In this document: piece after piece, positions 40,830 through 52,066 of the stretch
How positions within the stretch are numbered: position 1 is the stretch's first letter
Layout: each line of letters opens with the position of its first letter
Assembly: GCA_034336665.1 (NCBI GenBank)
Contig: JAPFBE010000002.1
Location: forward strand, 37,675,406-37,739,405
DNA from: Luscinia megarhynchos
Lineage: Eukaryota > Chordata > Aves > Passeriformes > Turdidae
DNA: 64,000 bases
Direction: 5' to 3'
Made by a program: the position numbers and the translations under genes
Notes under the pieces: model-generated
What the model was told of the DNA's origin: nothing
The model's database searches: none
What the model saw: only the letters and a program-made list of their open reading frames with translations

Positions 40830-41025
40830 CTGAACTAACCTGAAAGCTAATTGGAAGTGGGATTGCATTTGATAATTATTAACTCAGCATCAAGCACCCT
40901 AACGGCACCAGATTACAAACTTTAATAATTGGCGTGATTAGGGCAAAAGGCATGATATGTAAACCAGTGCTTGAATATACACTGAATGTAATCATTGCTA
41001 CATAAAGTATTTTATTTTCCCTATT
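40830..41025. promoter_or_regulatory. Candidate conserved non-coding element
   Basis: AT-rich, non-repetitive sequence with many homeodomain-type cores (GCTAATTGG, GATAATTATTAA, TTTAATAATTGG, TGATTAGG, GTAATCATTG) and two preserved CpG contexts (AACGGCACC, GGCGTGATT). The texture is typical of developmental enhancers between vertebrate genes. Confidence 0.25.
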
Positions 41026-41528
41026 GTCTGACATCTAAACTCCCTGAAATACCAGGAAATCAGTTTCCTAAGTCATTACCCTTAAAAAAAATCCTCAATC
41101 TACATAACCTTGTAATGACAAAAGAATAAACAGTTTACACAGTTGTCAATAAAGCAAGCAAGATTCAGTGTAACTTGAAATAGTAAATTATGTATTATTG
41201 TATGTATTACAAGGATCTACAAAAGCAAAATCGTATGCATATAAATAATAAAACCAGCATTTGTACAGCTTTTTTCAATTGTTTGAATCAAGTTTTTACT
41301 TCAGTACAAAAACTACTGGAGCATGCCAGAAAAAAACCCACTCCTTATTTATACATATTATTTCTATTACCTGTATGGCCAGCTTCATTTTAGACTGACT
41401 CTTTTTAATACTTTAGGGCTGAGATGTCAAACTGAGTGTAAGTGTTCTCTGCCCATTTTTAGAATTAGTTTTGCTATTCACTTAAATGTTCTGTTTTCTC
41501 TTTCTATATATGTCCTCACATACACATC

Positions 41529-41542
41529 TATCTCTCTCTCTC
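41529..41542. repeat. Short (TC)n run
   Basis: About seven TC units in a T/C-rich and TATA-rich neighbourhood. Confidence 0.8.
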
Positions 41543-42339
41543 TATACACCGCCTTCCTATCCTGTCTTGATAGAGAGATAATATTTGAAAGTAATGCCAT
41601 TTAAACAAATCTTTAGAACCCCTGTAAGAGCACTTGCCCAGATGGAGTTTCTTAGCTGAGGAGTTTTAAGCCATGCCAGCTCTGAGCAGTTGCTGCCGCA
41701 GAGGGTGAAGTTGAATAACAGAGGCCAAACAGGAAAAAACCAGCATGACCAGCATCATGCAATGAGAGAACAGATGACTCTGTAGGAGTGAAGAAACCTT
41801 CCCACTCCACAGGGAGCTCAGACTGGCTGTAGCACTCCCTGCCACAGGGACTGAAGAAGGAGAGCCTGATTCCCTTAGTAAAAATCCAAGGGGGATGGGG
41901 AGGCGGGAGAAGCGTAGGAAGCTCCTTGTAAGTGGTTATCCTCCAGTCTTTAGCAGATCTAATAACTCCTGGGTTCTGTAGGTTGCCAGCATAGCATCTA
42001 GGCTATGGTCAGTCCTAACTTTCCTTCAGCTGGAAGTTCTACTTCTCCTCAGTTCCTGCTTTACTTACCAAAGTAGGGGAATTATCCACTGTGTAAGAGA
42101 TGTATAAGAAAGAGTTCCTACAGAGGTGGTGGCACTTTCCCAGCTGAGACAGCTTGAGACATTTGTTCATGTGCTGGCATCTCATTTGATACAGCAGGGC
42201 GTTACTGAGGTAGCAAGGATGCAATATCACAATACTGAAAGTTGTTCTCATGGTGGACAAGACAACATCCTCTATTCAAAATGCAAGTGTCCTCAGCAGT
42301 ACAATGTGAGATTTTCTTGTAATAGTGTTTCTAAAACTG

Positions 42340-42415
42340 AAAAAAAAGAAGCCCAAAACAAAACAAAAAAAGTCCCCAAACAAAAAACACCACAAAACAA
42401 ATGAAAAATCAACCC
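42340..42415. repeat. A/C-rich low-complexity tract
   Basis: Runs of A broken by C, CC and CCC on the plus strand. This is the complement of the T/G-rich type seen elsewhere in the window, here in the opposite orientation. Confidence 0.85.
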
Positions 42416-45048
42416 AGCAACACGGATGAAAATAACACAGCCCTGACTCTTCTTAACAAAAAAATTTTAAAAATTTAAAAAATTAACACTCACAACCAGT
42501 CAGGAAGCAGCAAGAAGTAACTTCATAGGCAAAATGGATTTCAGTTTTTGGCACATTACCTGAATGCTGGAGTCACTGCATCCTTTTAGGCAAAGTATTA
42601 TACATAAGCAAATTGGCCCCATTTGAAAGCAGCAGCAAGCTTATGCTAACTTGGAATCTGTATAATTGAATGCAAAGTTTAAGAGCTACGCTACATTTCC
42701 ATCACATTTGTATGAACGTGTACCAAGCAGAGTTAGCCAGATCAGAGCTGAGGACTATCATGCTGAAAAAGGACAAACCACTTAGCAAGGAGTAACAGTA
42801 TTTAAATGAGAATTTATCAAGTCTAAAAGAACAGGGCATTTGCACTGACATAGAAAGCCCTGAAGGCCAAAATTACACTTAAGCAGGAACAAACCCATCA
42901 GCAATCAGCATTCCTATTCCCACAGCACTCTGAGTTATATCAAAGTATTCAGTGAGAGTTTTCACATACCTTTCCATCCTGTTACTACCATCTTACACCC
43001 CAGTTCACACCATCATTTGTGTCAGTGCCACCTGACTGTCCCTGAGCAATTAACCCTTGGGCTTGAGAGACAGCTAGGTACAGAGGAAACCTTTTCCTAT
43101 CAGTGCCAATTAACTAATTTCTTAAACTGTAGCTGATGCATGGATGATCCAAAAGGCTCCTTCTATAAATGATGTTGCATCTTTTGCGGGTGGGTGCTAA
43201 ACTCAACGAAACAGAAGTCAGAACACCTTTGCTTTAAAATAATGTTGCAGGAGGTATTTGAGCCCCCCAGTAGCTGTGTCAGGCCACAGAAGGGTACACG
43301 AGTGTACAGAGGAGTCTGGCCTTTTATCATGCTCCAGCAGAATATTGGTGCCCCTTATTCCTGAAGATGGACCTAGGAATCTGAACTGGCTCTGAACCCA
43401 GAGACCAGCAGTAATGACCCCAAATGACTTTCAGTTATTTTTACAGGGTTCATTTTAACAAATTGTGAACTTTGAATTTTGCCACTCAAAATGAAGAAAC
43501 AAGTTTTCTGAGCAGATTGGCTTTTGCACATGCCACGTACGCATATTTATTTTTTAGTACATGAAACTCAGTTTAATTACATTGTACTAGGACTGACAAA
43601 AAACCACAACTTAATCCCAGATCAACATGAATTCAGATATTAATAATTTTTATTATGTTAGTTAAAATATTTTACTTCAAGTACTACAAGGAAGATAAGC
43701 TAAATTGCTTATTTCACTGCTTGGAAATGTTTGTATCACTGAACTAGGGCATGAAAAAGCTAGACATGAAAATAATACATATACTGGGGAATGCCATTTG
43801 ACATTTATATTCCCAGTTGTTACAAATTCAAGCAAGACTGTTAAAAGGGAGGTTCTCTTACCTCTGACTGCTCCTTAGGAGTCATTTGAGCTACATGAAG
43901 GCAGTCCTTCCATACTCCTGGCTCCCTGGTGGAGCACCTCACTCTGCTGCAGGGCAACAGTACCATAAGGATTTTAAGGGATTGCCTTGTACGAAAGAAT
44001 GGAACACCTTCATGTACAAAAAACACGTGTAACACTCAGCAAGGTAAAGCCCTCTTCTCCCCTCCAGCAGTCAGCTAAAAGCTTGGAGTTTACTTCTGCC
44101 TTATCTCCTCCCAAAGGCCCTTCTTGCATCCTATCTTGCTATCAAGCTGTGAAGATACCAGTACATCTTTCAATAAACTGCTTCATTTGGATTTCCAGCA
44201 AAACCTCATCCTGATAGCTCTCTATGTACCTATAAGAGGTTCCAGCATGCACACGTATCCTGTGTTCGAGCTGTCCAGAAGGTTGGTTTCGGCCTTGTGC
44301 TTCCTTTTACTGAGATTTTATTGAATTCATAACTTCATCATGAAGGGTTATTGGCCTCAAGCTTAAAAAGACTAATCAGTAGGCAGAGCCATGCCTTGTA
44401 AACAGCAAAAAGTGCTGGCTAACAACCATCCCAGTTCTTAACAAAATCTCAAACATATTTTCAGGTCAATGCTCTATCCATCTGTTAGTGTTTCATTCAA
44501 TGTGTTCTTTATTTTGAACTTGCATTTTAATATGCATGTAAACAGAAATAATTCAAGAACAGCAGCAGTGGGCTCTGGTTTTTTTTGTGAAAACGTGATA
44601 AGCACCATGGGGCAACAGACGGTGTAGAAGATCACTCAGACATGCCTGGTTAGTACACTGAGAACACGTGAAATCCCAAAATGAAGGACAGGCTGCAGAT
44701 TTCATACACAGGAGCAAAAAAGAAAATCTGCAAACTGTTACGTAGCCTTGCATGACATGACTGAAAATGTTTATTCTCCTAATTAATCAAGACAATTCTC
44801 TTTCATAAAACTTGTTGCAAGTGAAATATTCCTAAGAATTTGTGACACTTGCTTGATTTCCTTTTCTTACTATGGTGTATAGACCAGACATCTCCCATAC
44901 AAGCTTGATTGCTTAGATAAAATTCAAGCTGCCTCCATGTGTGATTTCTTAGATGATTCCTTTACTATCAAAAAGGTCTGCAACTTTTAAATGCAATTCT
45001 TATTTCCTTTTTGAATAAGTCACAGTAAAACCACACAGCCAAAAATGC

Positions 45049-45054
45049 TTTATT
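45049..45054 (-). terminator. PTPN3: Candidate distal poly(A) signal AATAAA
   Basis: Minus-strand AATAAA followed within about 15 to 30 bases by GGCTGTGTGGTTTT, a good GU-rich downstream element. It would give a 3' UTR of about 6.9 kb. No transcript evidence is available from sequence alone. Confidence 0.3.
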
Positions 45055-46052
45055 TCACCATTAGCCATATAACCAATAAGCATAAAATGGTGGCTATATT
45101 TTTGTTCAAAACAGTTCCAAACCCCAAGAAACCTCTACTGAAAACGTTAACCAATCCTTTATTCCTATAAAAATAAAAAAGAAAAATTATACATTCAAGA
45201 GGTGTCTACACTTTTAAACAATAAATTAAACTTTGTAATACCAACATTAATTTACATTTCAAATGATTGAAAATAAAAGTACAGCATAGGGTACAAAATA
45301 ATCTCTTTCCTTACCTTCCAAATACATCAAAACATTCTTTTATTTCTTTAATGCACTGGCACCTAAGATATTAGAAGAAACTACAGAGTTCTACAGGAAA
45401 AGGAAAAAAAATTTAAAAAACCTCACAGCCAGGGTCCCTAAATGGATATTACCTTCCAAGATTTTGCTGACAAAAATGCTAACTGAACTTATATGAAAAT
45501 ACAATCTTAGTGACTAGAATAGTGGAGTCTTCTTCAAAACTTGCAAAAAACCCAAACAACTTTGGCTTTCCCAACTGCTATGCAACTTATTCCAGTATTA
45601 TAAACACGTTTCCATATCAGTTGTAATCAAGGTCAGTTTTAACCAGTACATCATTTGTGAGAATGAATGGCAGGCAGGTTTTTAAAGCTTTTGTAGGACT
45701 GTCCCCATTATATACCTTGTATCTCTCTATTAAGGCTACACAATGAAGTGCGAAAATCTAAATAAATTATGTTTAGTGCTCACTGCACAGGTCACTGGAA
45801 TATAAGCACTGATGCTTGTCACTCATTTTGCAAAACTGGGATTAGAAATAGATTTACATTTGAGCACACATACTAGTTCCCCACCTAATTTCTACAGACA
45901 GTAATTCAATTCCTGCTAAACCCCAAGTTTTCAATAATGTATGCAAAGCTCTGAATGAGAAGGGCACTGATCAGGACTAACTCAAGTGCTGCCACACTCA
46001 CCTGCTGCTTAACTGAAGCAAATAAAACCCACTGCAATTAACATTGCTGAGC

Positions 46053-46075
46053 TTTTTTTTTTTTTTTTTTTTTTT
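46053..46075. repeat. T23 homopolymer (A23 on the PTPN3 strand)
   Basis: Twenty-three consecutive T on the plus strand. If the PTPN3 3' UTR reaches this far, the transcript carries an internal A23 that could prime oligo-dT falsely. Confidence 0.97.
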
Positions 46076-48569
46076 AATAGAGTGCTTCAATATTCTTGCA
46101 GACTCGTAGTCACTGATCTCGCTTTGAACTAGATAGAGAATCAAGTACAACCTCACTAAGATCAATATAGGCTATGGATTTATTGTGCAGGACTTCAGTA
46201 TCTTTCCCTAAGGAAGGCAGCACTTCTTCCTTGCTCCTGAAACAGGATTGCAACCAACCATGTGCACGAAAGTTGATAAATAATCAGGCATTTGGGCTGA
46301 TGATGCACTTTCTGTGCTTTACTGGTCATACTGCACACAAGCTGAGAGCAAATTTGCTATATGACTAGGTAAGCTGCACCCACAGCTAAGAAGGTACTTC
46401 TAGCAGCTAACCTTTATATTTTTGCAGAAAAGCTTTTTTTTTCTTCTTCCTTTTAAAAGGTATGCTTTGTACAGAATTTGGTAAATGGTCATTCCTTACT
46501 TGAAGATTCAGGTTTTAACTTTTTTGGGTTTTTTAAAGCATAAATTCTAGCTTGGTGCAAGATGACTTCCTGATGCTTGGGAGAGCAAGCTCAAAGGACT
46601 ATTTACAAAACGTTTATTCTGCAAAAGGCTGATAGAAATATGAGGCTGCTCTGGCTTAAGCTGGTAACTGATGTTAGATAAAGAGTTTAATAGCCCTAAC
46701 AAAGCATCTGCTTCCTCTTAAGCATGCAGGGCAACCTCACCAATTATCCAGCCACATGCAAGTTTCATTTATGCCTCAGAAAAAGACATCAAATGAAAAC
46801 AGCCAATATAGTTTTTAAGATGAAAATATTTCAGAGGTTTTGTTAATGTCACTAAAGAGCACAAACCAGTAGATGAGGAAAACCTTGCACTTAAAATTAT
46901 TTTCTAGGTGGGTTTGACAAAAATTAAATCCCATGGCCAGCAGTATGGCTCTTCACTAAAGAAATTGTTCCAAGAGAAATGATGTGTTTAAAACACAGAA
47001 CAGTTTTAAAGGAAAAAGAGGGGGGAAAAATAATGTATTTCCCACACCTACTTTATATGTTAAAATCATTTTCATGTTCACAAGGTTTGATTTTTTCTTT
47101 CAATATTTAAGTTAAACCCAGGTTTTATTTGCCCCAAAGAAAACACTTCTTACATGCTTTTCCATATATCTTTATGATTTCTATCACTGCTAGCAGCAGT
47201 TTAAATTCCTCAGAAAGCAGATCAGTTGAGACTGGTCTGAACACCACACTGCCCCTTCAGCATGTGAAAAAAACCCACCCTTTCTTAAGCAACAACAATA
47301 TCACTTTGCCTGTCTGAGACAAAGCCAGCTTCACACCTATAGGAAACCCCAAAGTGATTTTATAAGGCAAAACAATGACATTTCAGGAAACAAAACCATG
47401 AAAGCCAAGTAAACAGAAAACAGTAAATGGAAGTGTTTCACTAATGTCTGTTAAAATAAATGCTTTAATGTTTTAAATAGAACTTTAATTAAAGGTTAAC
47501 CTGCAGCTAAGCCCAAAAGAAAGCACAAAGACTACTCTTATCCAAGTAGTCTGCAAGCAATTGTTCCCTCTTGAGATGAATTTGTCTTAAAAAAATAAAT
47601 AAAGGACAACAATATTTCCTGGTCTCCTACAGACTATACAATTTGTTTTTTTCCATAATATTATTGATCCTCAAGATTTGCTCTTTATATGAGTGGTAAG
47701 AATGCTACTGTCACAGAGTTATCCTGAGCTGAAAAACAATTAAATGTATTGATATTATGTGGTAGTTCTTCCTTTTGATTCAGAGAAATATACTTTTTTC
47801 TTTAGAATGACAGGATTCAGTGATTGTATGCTACTCTTTGTAGCTTATACAGTATTAAAGTATACTAAAACTAAATCATATTGCATTAGACTGGTGTATT
47901 TAAACTGTTAATGTAAAGTATGATTAAAACAGCCATTTGTGATGGCTGAGCATTATCAGTGCCAGGACTTAAATGCTAGAAACAATGAACAAAATATTTA
48001 ATGAAAACTTTACCTTCTATATAGCTTCAACTAATAAATGCTTTTAGCTAAGTAGATTGCAGTGATTGCAGTTTACTAATGAAAATACAAACATTTCCCA
48101 GTACATGTTCTCTGGAAAGGCTGAAAGAGTAAAATAAACTTGCACTTAAATGCTACATTTCAGGATAGAAAAATAAAGCCATTATCAGTGTAATATCTAT
48201 GTTTAAATTGTAATTGACTGAATATGAACCAGGTGCATCTATTTTCAACATTTATGCATTTAGTCTGACACAAGAACACTGTCTACAGGAAATAGTTTTT
48301 TTTGTAAAAAAGTATTATACTGTGCTTGTAATAAAGCAAATGCAAAGTTCATGATAAAGTTCAGAACTAGAGTTCTTTTAAAATACATATATATTAACTA
48401 AGTACGGCATAGTAGGGAATATGAGGGAAAAAAGAGAAAACAACAGTTAAAAAACTGGGTGTATATTAAGACTTATTGCCAAATTCGTGGGTATGTTTTG
48501 ATTGCATATAATTTAGTATCAACACCTAAAAGACAGGATAATTAAAAGCAAATCCCTGGATTACTTTTC

Positions 48570-48584
48570 TTTTTTTTTTTTTTT
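48570..48584. repeat. T15 homopolymer
   Basis: Fifteen consecutive T on the plus strand, A15 on the PTPN3 strand, within the presumed 3' UTR. Confidence 0.95.
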
Positions 48585-49757
48585 GCAAAACACCACCCAC
48601 CACTATTAAAGGCTTGGTTGAATTTTAATGATTTCTGTTTCATACATCTGGTTACACAAAAGGCATTCATGGTTTAGGGCACTGTTTTCCTCATTTTTAA
48701 TAAACAGCAAGACCTGTCCCTTTCACCTCTGTCTCAGAAGTGAGATTTCTGAAGACATGCTGAATAGGCAGTTTAGTTACTTCCATATCAAATATAAAGC
48801 CAGTAAGTTAAATTTTGTTTAATTCTGTACAAATAAATGTTAGTGTATTCCACAGTGATGAAAACGTCAAGGGTTTATTGCTCCCTCTTCATCCACCACC
48901 ACACCAGGCATTTTGAATACTTATTTTCATGACGATGCCAGCACAGGAGAAATGGAGGGTAAAATGTTTATGAAGGTTATACAGAATCTTGTCTTCACAG
49001 CATTTTCTACCATTTGCCAATTGCTTGACAATTAAAAGCTTGGTAGTCACAAATTTTGACTCCCACCAAAACCCCCTTAAACCGATCAATTAAATCTATG
49101 TCTTTGCGATTTCTTAATTTTTGTGGAAAAAAAGCTGGTGCCAAGATGTTTTCATAACTATGCTTTCATTGCAAGATCAGTTCTAAGGCATACTTCATTC
49201 AGTGCAAAGTCATTACATACTACAGAGAGAAGACAAAACCCCTTCAATTCTCCCCTACGGACCCTACAGGTACACGTGCAAAGCCCAGCAAGACTGAAAT
49301 AAAGATGGACACATTATACAAGATACTTGTGTAGTTAATATTTCCTCTAAGGTATTAAATAAAAAATAACCAAGCAAAAAACTTATAGAGATTACTATTT
49401 ATATAGCTTTGAATATTCCCTCTGTGGCCAGCAATTTCAAACAAGTTATTAAAATCCAAGAGCTCCCCAATGGTATTACCAAACCCACCCAAGTTTACCA
49501 GAACAAGAGCAGCATTTCTTGTCACAATATGACAGTCATCATTTAAATGCACACATACTAACCCAAGTCTATACCATGTATCTTGAGACTGGAGTCATAC
49601 AAGAAATACATTTACAGTGCTTTGGTAAGTACATATTAAACACGAAGAAACATAAATAACAACTGGAATATAGGAATAACCTTGAACACAAAGAAACAGT
49701 GAGTACTTCCATGAAAGACACAAATGTCACAAAAATACTCTAAATATTTTCTTACAA

Positions 49758-49763
49758 TTTATT
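49758..49763 (-). terminator. PTPN3: Candidate proximal poly(A) signal AATAAA
   Basis: Minus-strand AATAAA followed by a U-rich and GU-rich stretch (TTTTTGTGACATTTGTGT) about 25 to 45 bases on. It would give a 3' UTR of about 2.2 kb. Confidence 0.3.
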
Positions 49764-49857
49764 TTCTTGCCTTTTTTCACTTCTTGACAAACTATTAAAT
49801 ATAAGTCATGCCAACTGCAAAGGATGACTCTGAGACCTGGGCATAGGAAAACTTAGG

Positions 49858-49876
49858 AAAAAAAAAAAAAAAAAAA
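49858..49876. repeat. A19 homopolymer (U19 on the PTPN3 strand)
   Basis: Nineteen consecutive A on the plus strand, about 100 bp upstream (in transcript direction) of the candidate proximal poly(A) signal. Confidence 0.97.
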
Positions 49877-51988
49877 GAGATGTTGTAACAGACAGGCACA
49901 CATGTAACAAAGCTTCCCAAGTAATATGTGCATGTCCAGTATCATTTTACATTTGGATTCACAGACAGATTGAGCCACCTGATGCAATTTAGCAAGGTAA
50001 GAGTAAGGCAGTCTTTTGCCTTCTAATCTATGCCCAATCAAGCAAGATGACAATGATCCAAAATTATACAGAAAACTCCAGTCAAAGTGAAATTTGGAAT
50101 GCAGTATGTAAAGATGAGCACAAACCTATTCAACCTAACAAGGCCAAGAAGATTTCCATGTTGCTAACTACTCTGCACATCTCAATTAAAACTCTTTTGA
50201 TCAATAAATAGTAACCAGGTATCTTCTTCAGCTACAGCTAAAAATGTAATCTTGGAGAAAGGATCAAGCCTACAAAAGACAAGTCAGCAATTTAGCTCAT
50301 CCTACATGTACTTTCTAGTTATCTCCTGGGGGAAAAAACCATAATTTTTCAGTAACATGAGAGATGCTTATTGTACAGCTGTGATAGTTTCTATAATGAA
50401 ACTCCAGCTATAAATGATAATATCCATAATACAAACCATAATTCTAAAATACATCTGAGTATGTGTGTGCATATATATATATATCTAAAAAAAAAATTAT
50501 CTAATTTTCTCTTTTATACATATAAACATCTGGCGAATATGCCCCATAAAAATTTTTCCCTATTTAGGACTAATTTTTTAAATAACAGAGTTTTAAACAG
50601 TCCCTTAGAATATTTTTTAAACACTATTAAAAAATTAATAACTATGTCAGGTTAATCAAAAAGCACACACAAAATAATTTAACATTATACAAATGTGGTT
50701 ATACTGTTCAGAAAATCCAATTCTCCCATCTGAAATGAAATAGAGACCAGTGTACCTTAGGGTGAGTTATTCATCAGTGTACAAATCCATTCTCTCTTTC
50801 CATGTAAATCTTCAGGTGAATTTAACTGCATTTCTGTATAAGCAAGAAACACAGTAAATCTGGAGAACTCTTGCAAAAGGGAGTCGTGTTTCACTGGATA
50901 AGAGTGCTTTGCTGGAGGGCAGCAAGTCAATCTTTTATCACCATCTGAACACTAGCAACACCTGTGCCCTTGTAAGCTTCACACCTTGAAATAGCAGCAA
51001 CATATTTGATGGGTTCAGTAGTAATTTTTCTTCCAGTATTGGATTACACTACTTTGCATATACAGTAAGTCAAAAGTCTAGTACTTGTGTGCAACATTAA
51101 TCCACATTTACATCTGAGAACTCATAAATACACATGGAAACAAACATGACAGAGAATTAAACCTCGTTTTAAGTTAAAATGTTTTCAGTCCACATACAGA
51201 AACAGCAGTGAAAAGTACAAAGGAGATGGACAGCAGAATCAGAAGAAAAGGGGTGCAGTAACTAAAACTGTAAGAAGTAGGTCACTGTCAAAAGGGCAAT
51301 AGCAAATAAAATTAATCAACAGAAGATGTAGACTGTACCATCTGCATAAATGCCTAAATGCAGCATTATTTTCACATCACATACAGTAGATGTGATTTCT
51401 AAGCAGCATATTATAACAGCTGGCATATCCACTAATAGATTTACGGTAATTGAATACTAAATTTCTCCAGCTCGGTGTACAGTAGTTACGCATTAGCCTT
51501 TAAAGCTCTTCGTCAGCCTTTTAGTCAAGGTTACACTTCCATGGATATTTAGTATCCCAATAAGAAAGTTACAAATATTCACCCTCAATGAACTTTCATA
51601 CAATACAAATATATTAAATGCCTTCTTAAGATGAATCATTTCAATAATAGTAGTTTTCTTCCTGCTATTTCAAAGGAAACACAAGGAACATTGTAACTTC
51701 CAAAGTAAAGGGTGTTTTAAGGCAGTAAAAGATATGTGTTAAGGTTTCCATGATTGTTTATGGTGGTCTATATGAATAAAGCATATTACACACAATTGCT
51801 GTCATATATTTATCTATGCGACTTTGTTTTACTGTACATGATTTAGCAATCTTCTTGAGAAATTTAAAGTGCCACAGTTCAAATGTGCTCCTCTGTCTTT
51901 TCATGGGCTTCTAGTCCATTCTAGTTGCTTCCAGAAACAAGAAACAAGCCCTTGCTTTACTTAAAGAGCAGGTTTTTTCACTGCAATG

Positions 51989-52066
51989 CTAACTGGAATC
52001 CAGTGGTCGAACCAATCCTTCTTTGTAAACACGAAGAATAGCTTCACAAACAAATTTGTATTGACT
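51989..52066 (-). CDS. PTPN3: PTPN3 terminal coding exon with stop codon
   Basis: A 78-bp coding part of the last exon: 25 codons and a TAG stop at 51991..51989. The acceptor is TTTCCTACACAG, and the exon opens in phase 0 with [18 protein letters not shown]. This is the final helix of the phosphatase fold and the short C-terminal tail ending in PLDSS. The tail length and the LD-x-S ending match PTPN3 rather than PTPN4. The exon was too short to appear as a long open frame; it was found by looking downstream for the family's conserved QYKFVCEAI motif. The non-coding part of this exon continues to lower coordinates as the 3' UTR. Confidence 0.93.
   Translation of the reverse strand, partial: SQYKFVCEAILRVYKEGLVRPLDSS

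Larger units (their letters stand above)
33734..45048. other. Gene-free stretch downstream of PTPN3
   Basis: Begins GC-richer (33740..34330, overlapping open frames up to 216 codons with no recognisable domain) and becomes AT-rich toward 45 kb. It contains regulatory candidates at 34965, 37080 and 40830, short microsatellites and the A/C-rich tract at 42340. No exon of the neighbouring gene expected from mammalian synteny (EPB41L4B) is visible. Confidence 0.5.
45049..51988 (-). other. PTPN3: Probable PTPN3 3' UTR and downstream flank, end not fixed
   Basis: The gene-free, AT-rich stretch after the PTPN3 stop lacks recognisable transposons and reads as a long 3' UTR. Minus-strand AATAAA signals lie at 49763..49758, 48879..48874, 47129..47124, 46618..46613, 46184..46179, 45344..45339, 45163..45158 and 45054..45049. 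Those at 49763, 45163 and 45054 are followed by GU- and U-rich sequence at suitable distance, the usual downstream element. The lower boundary given is the last of these strong candidates. The true end could be any of them, and the lower part may be intergenic. Confidence 0.35.
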
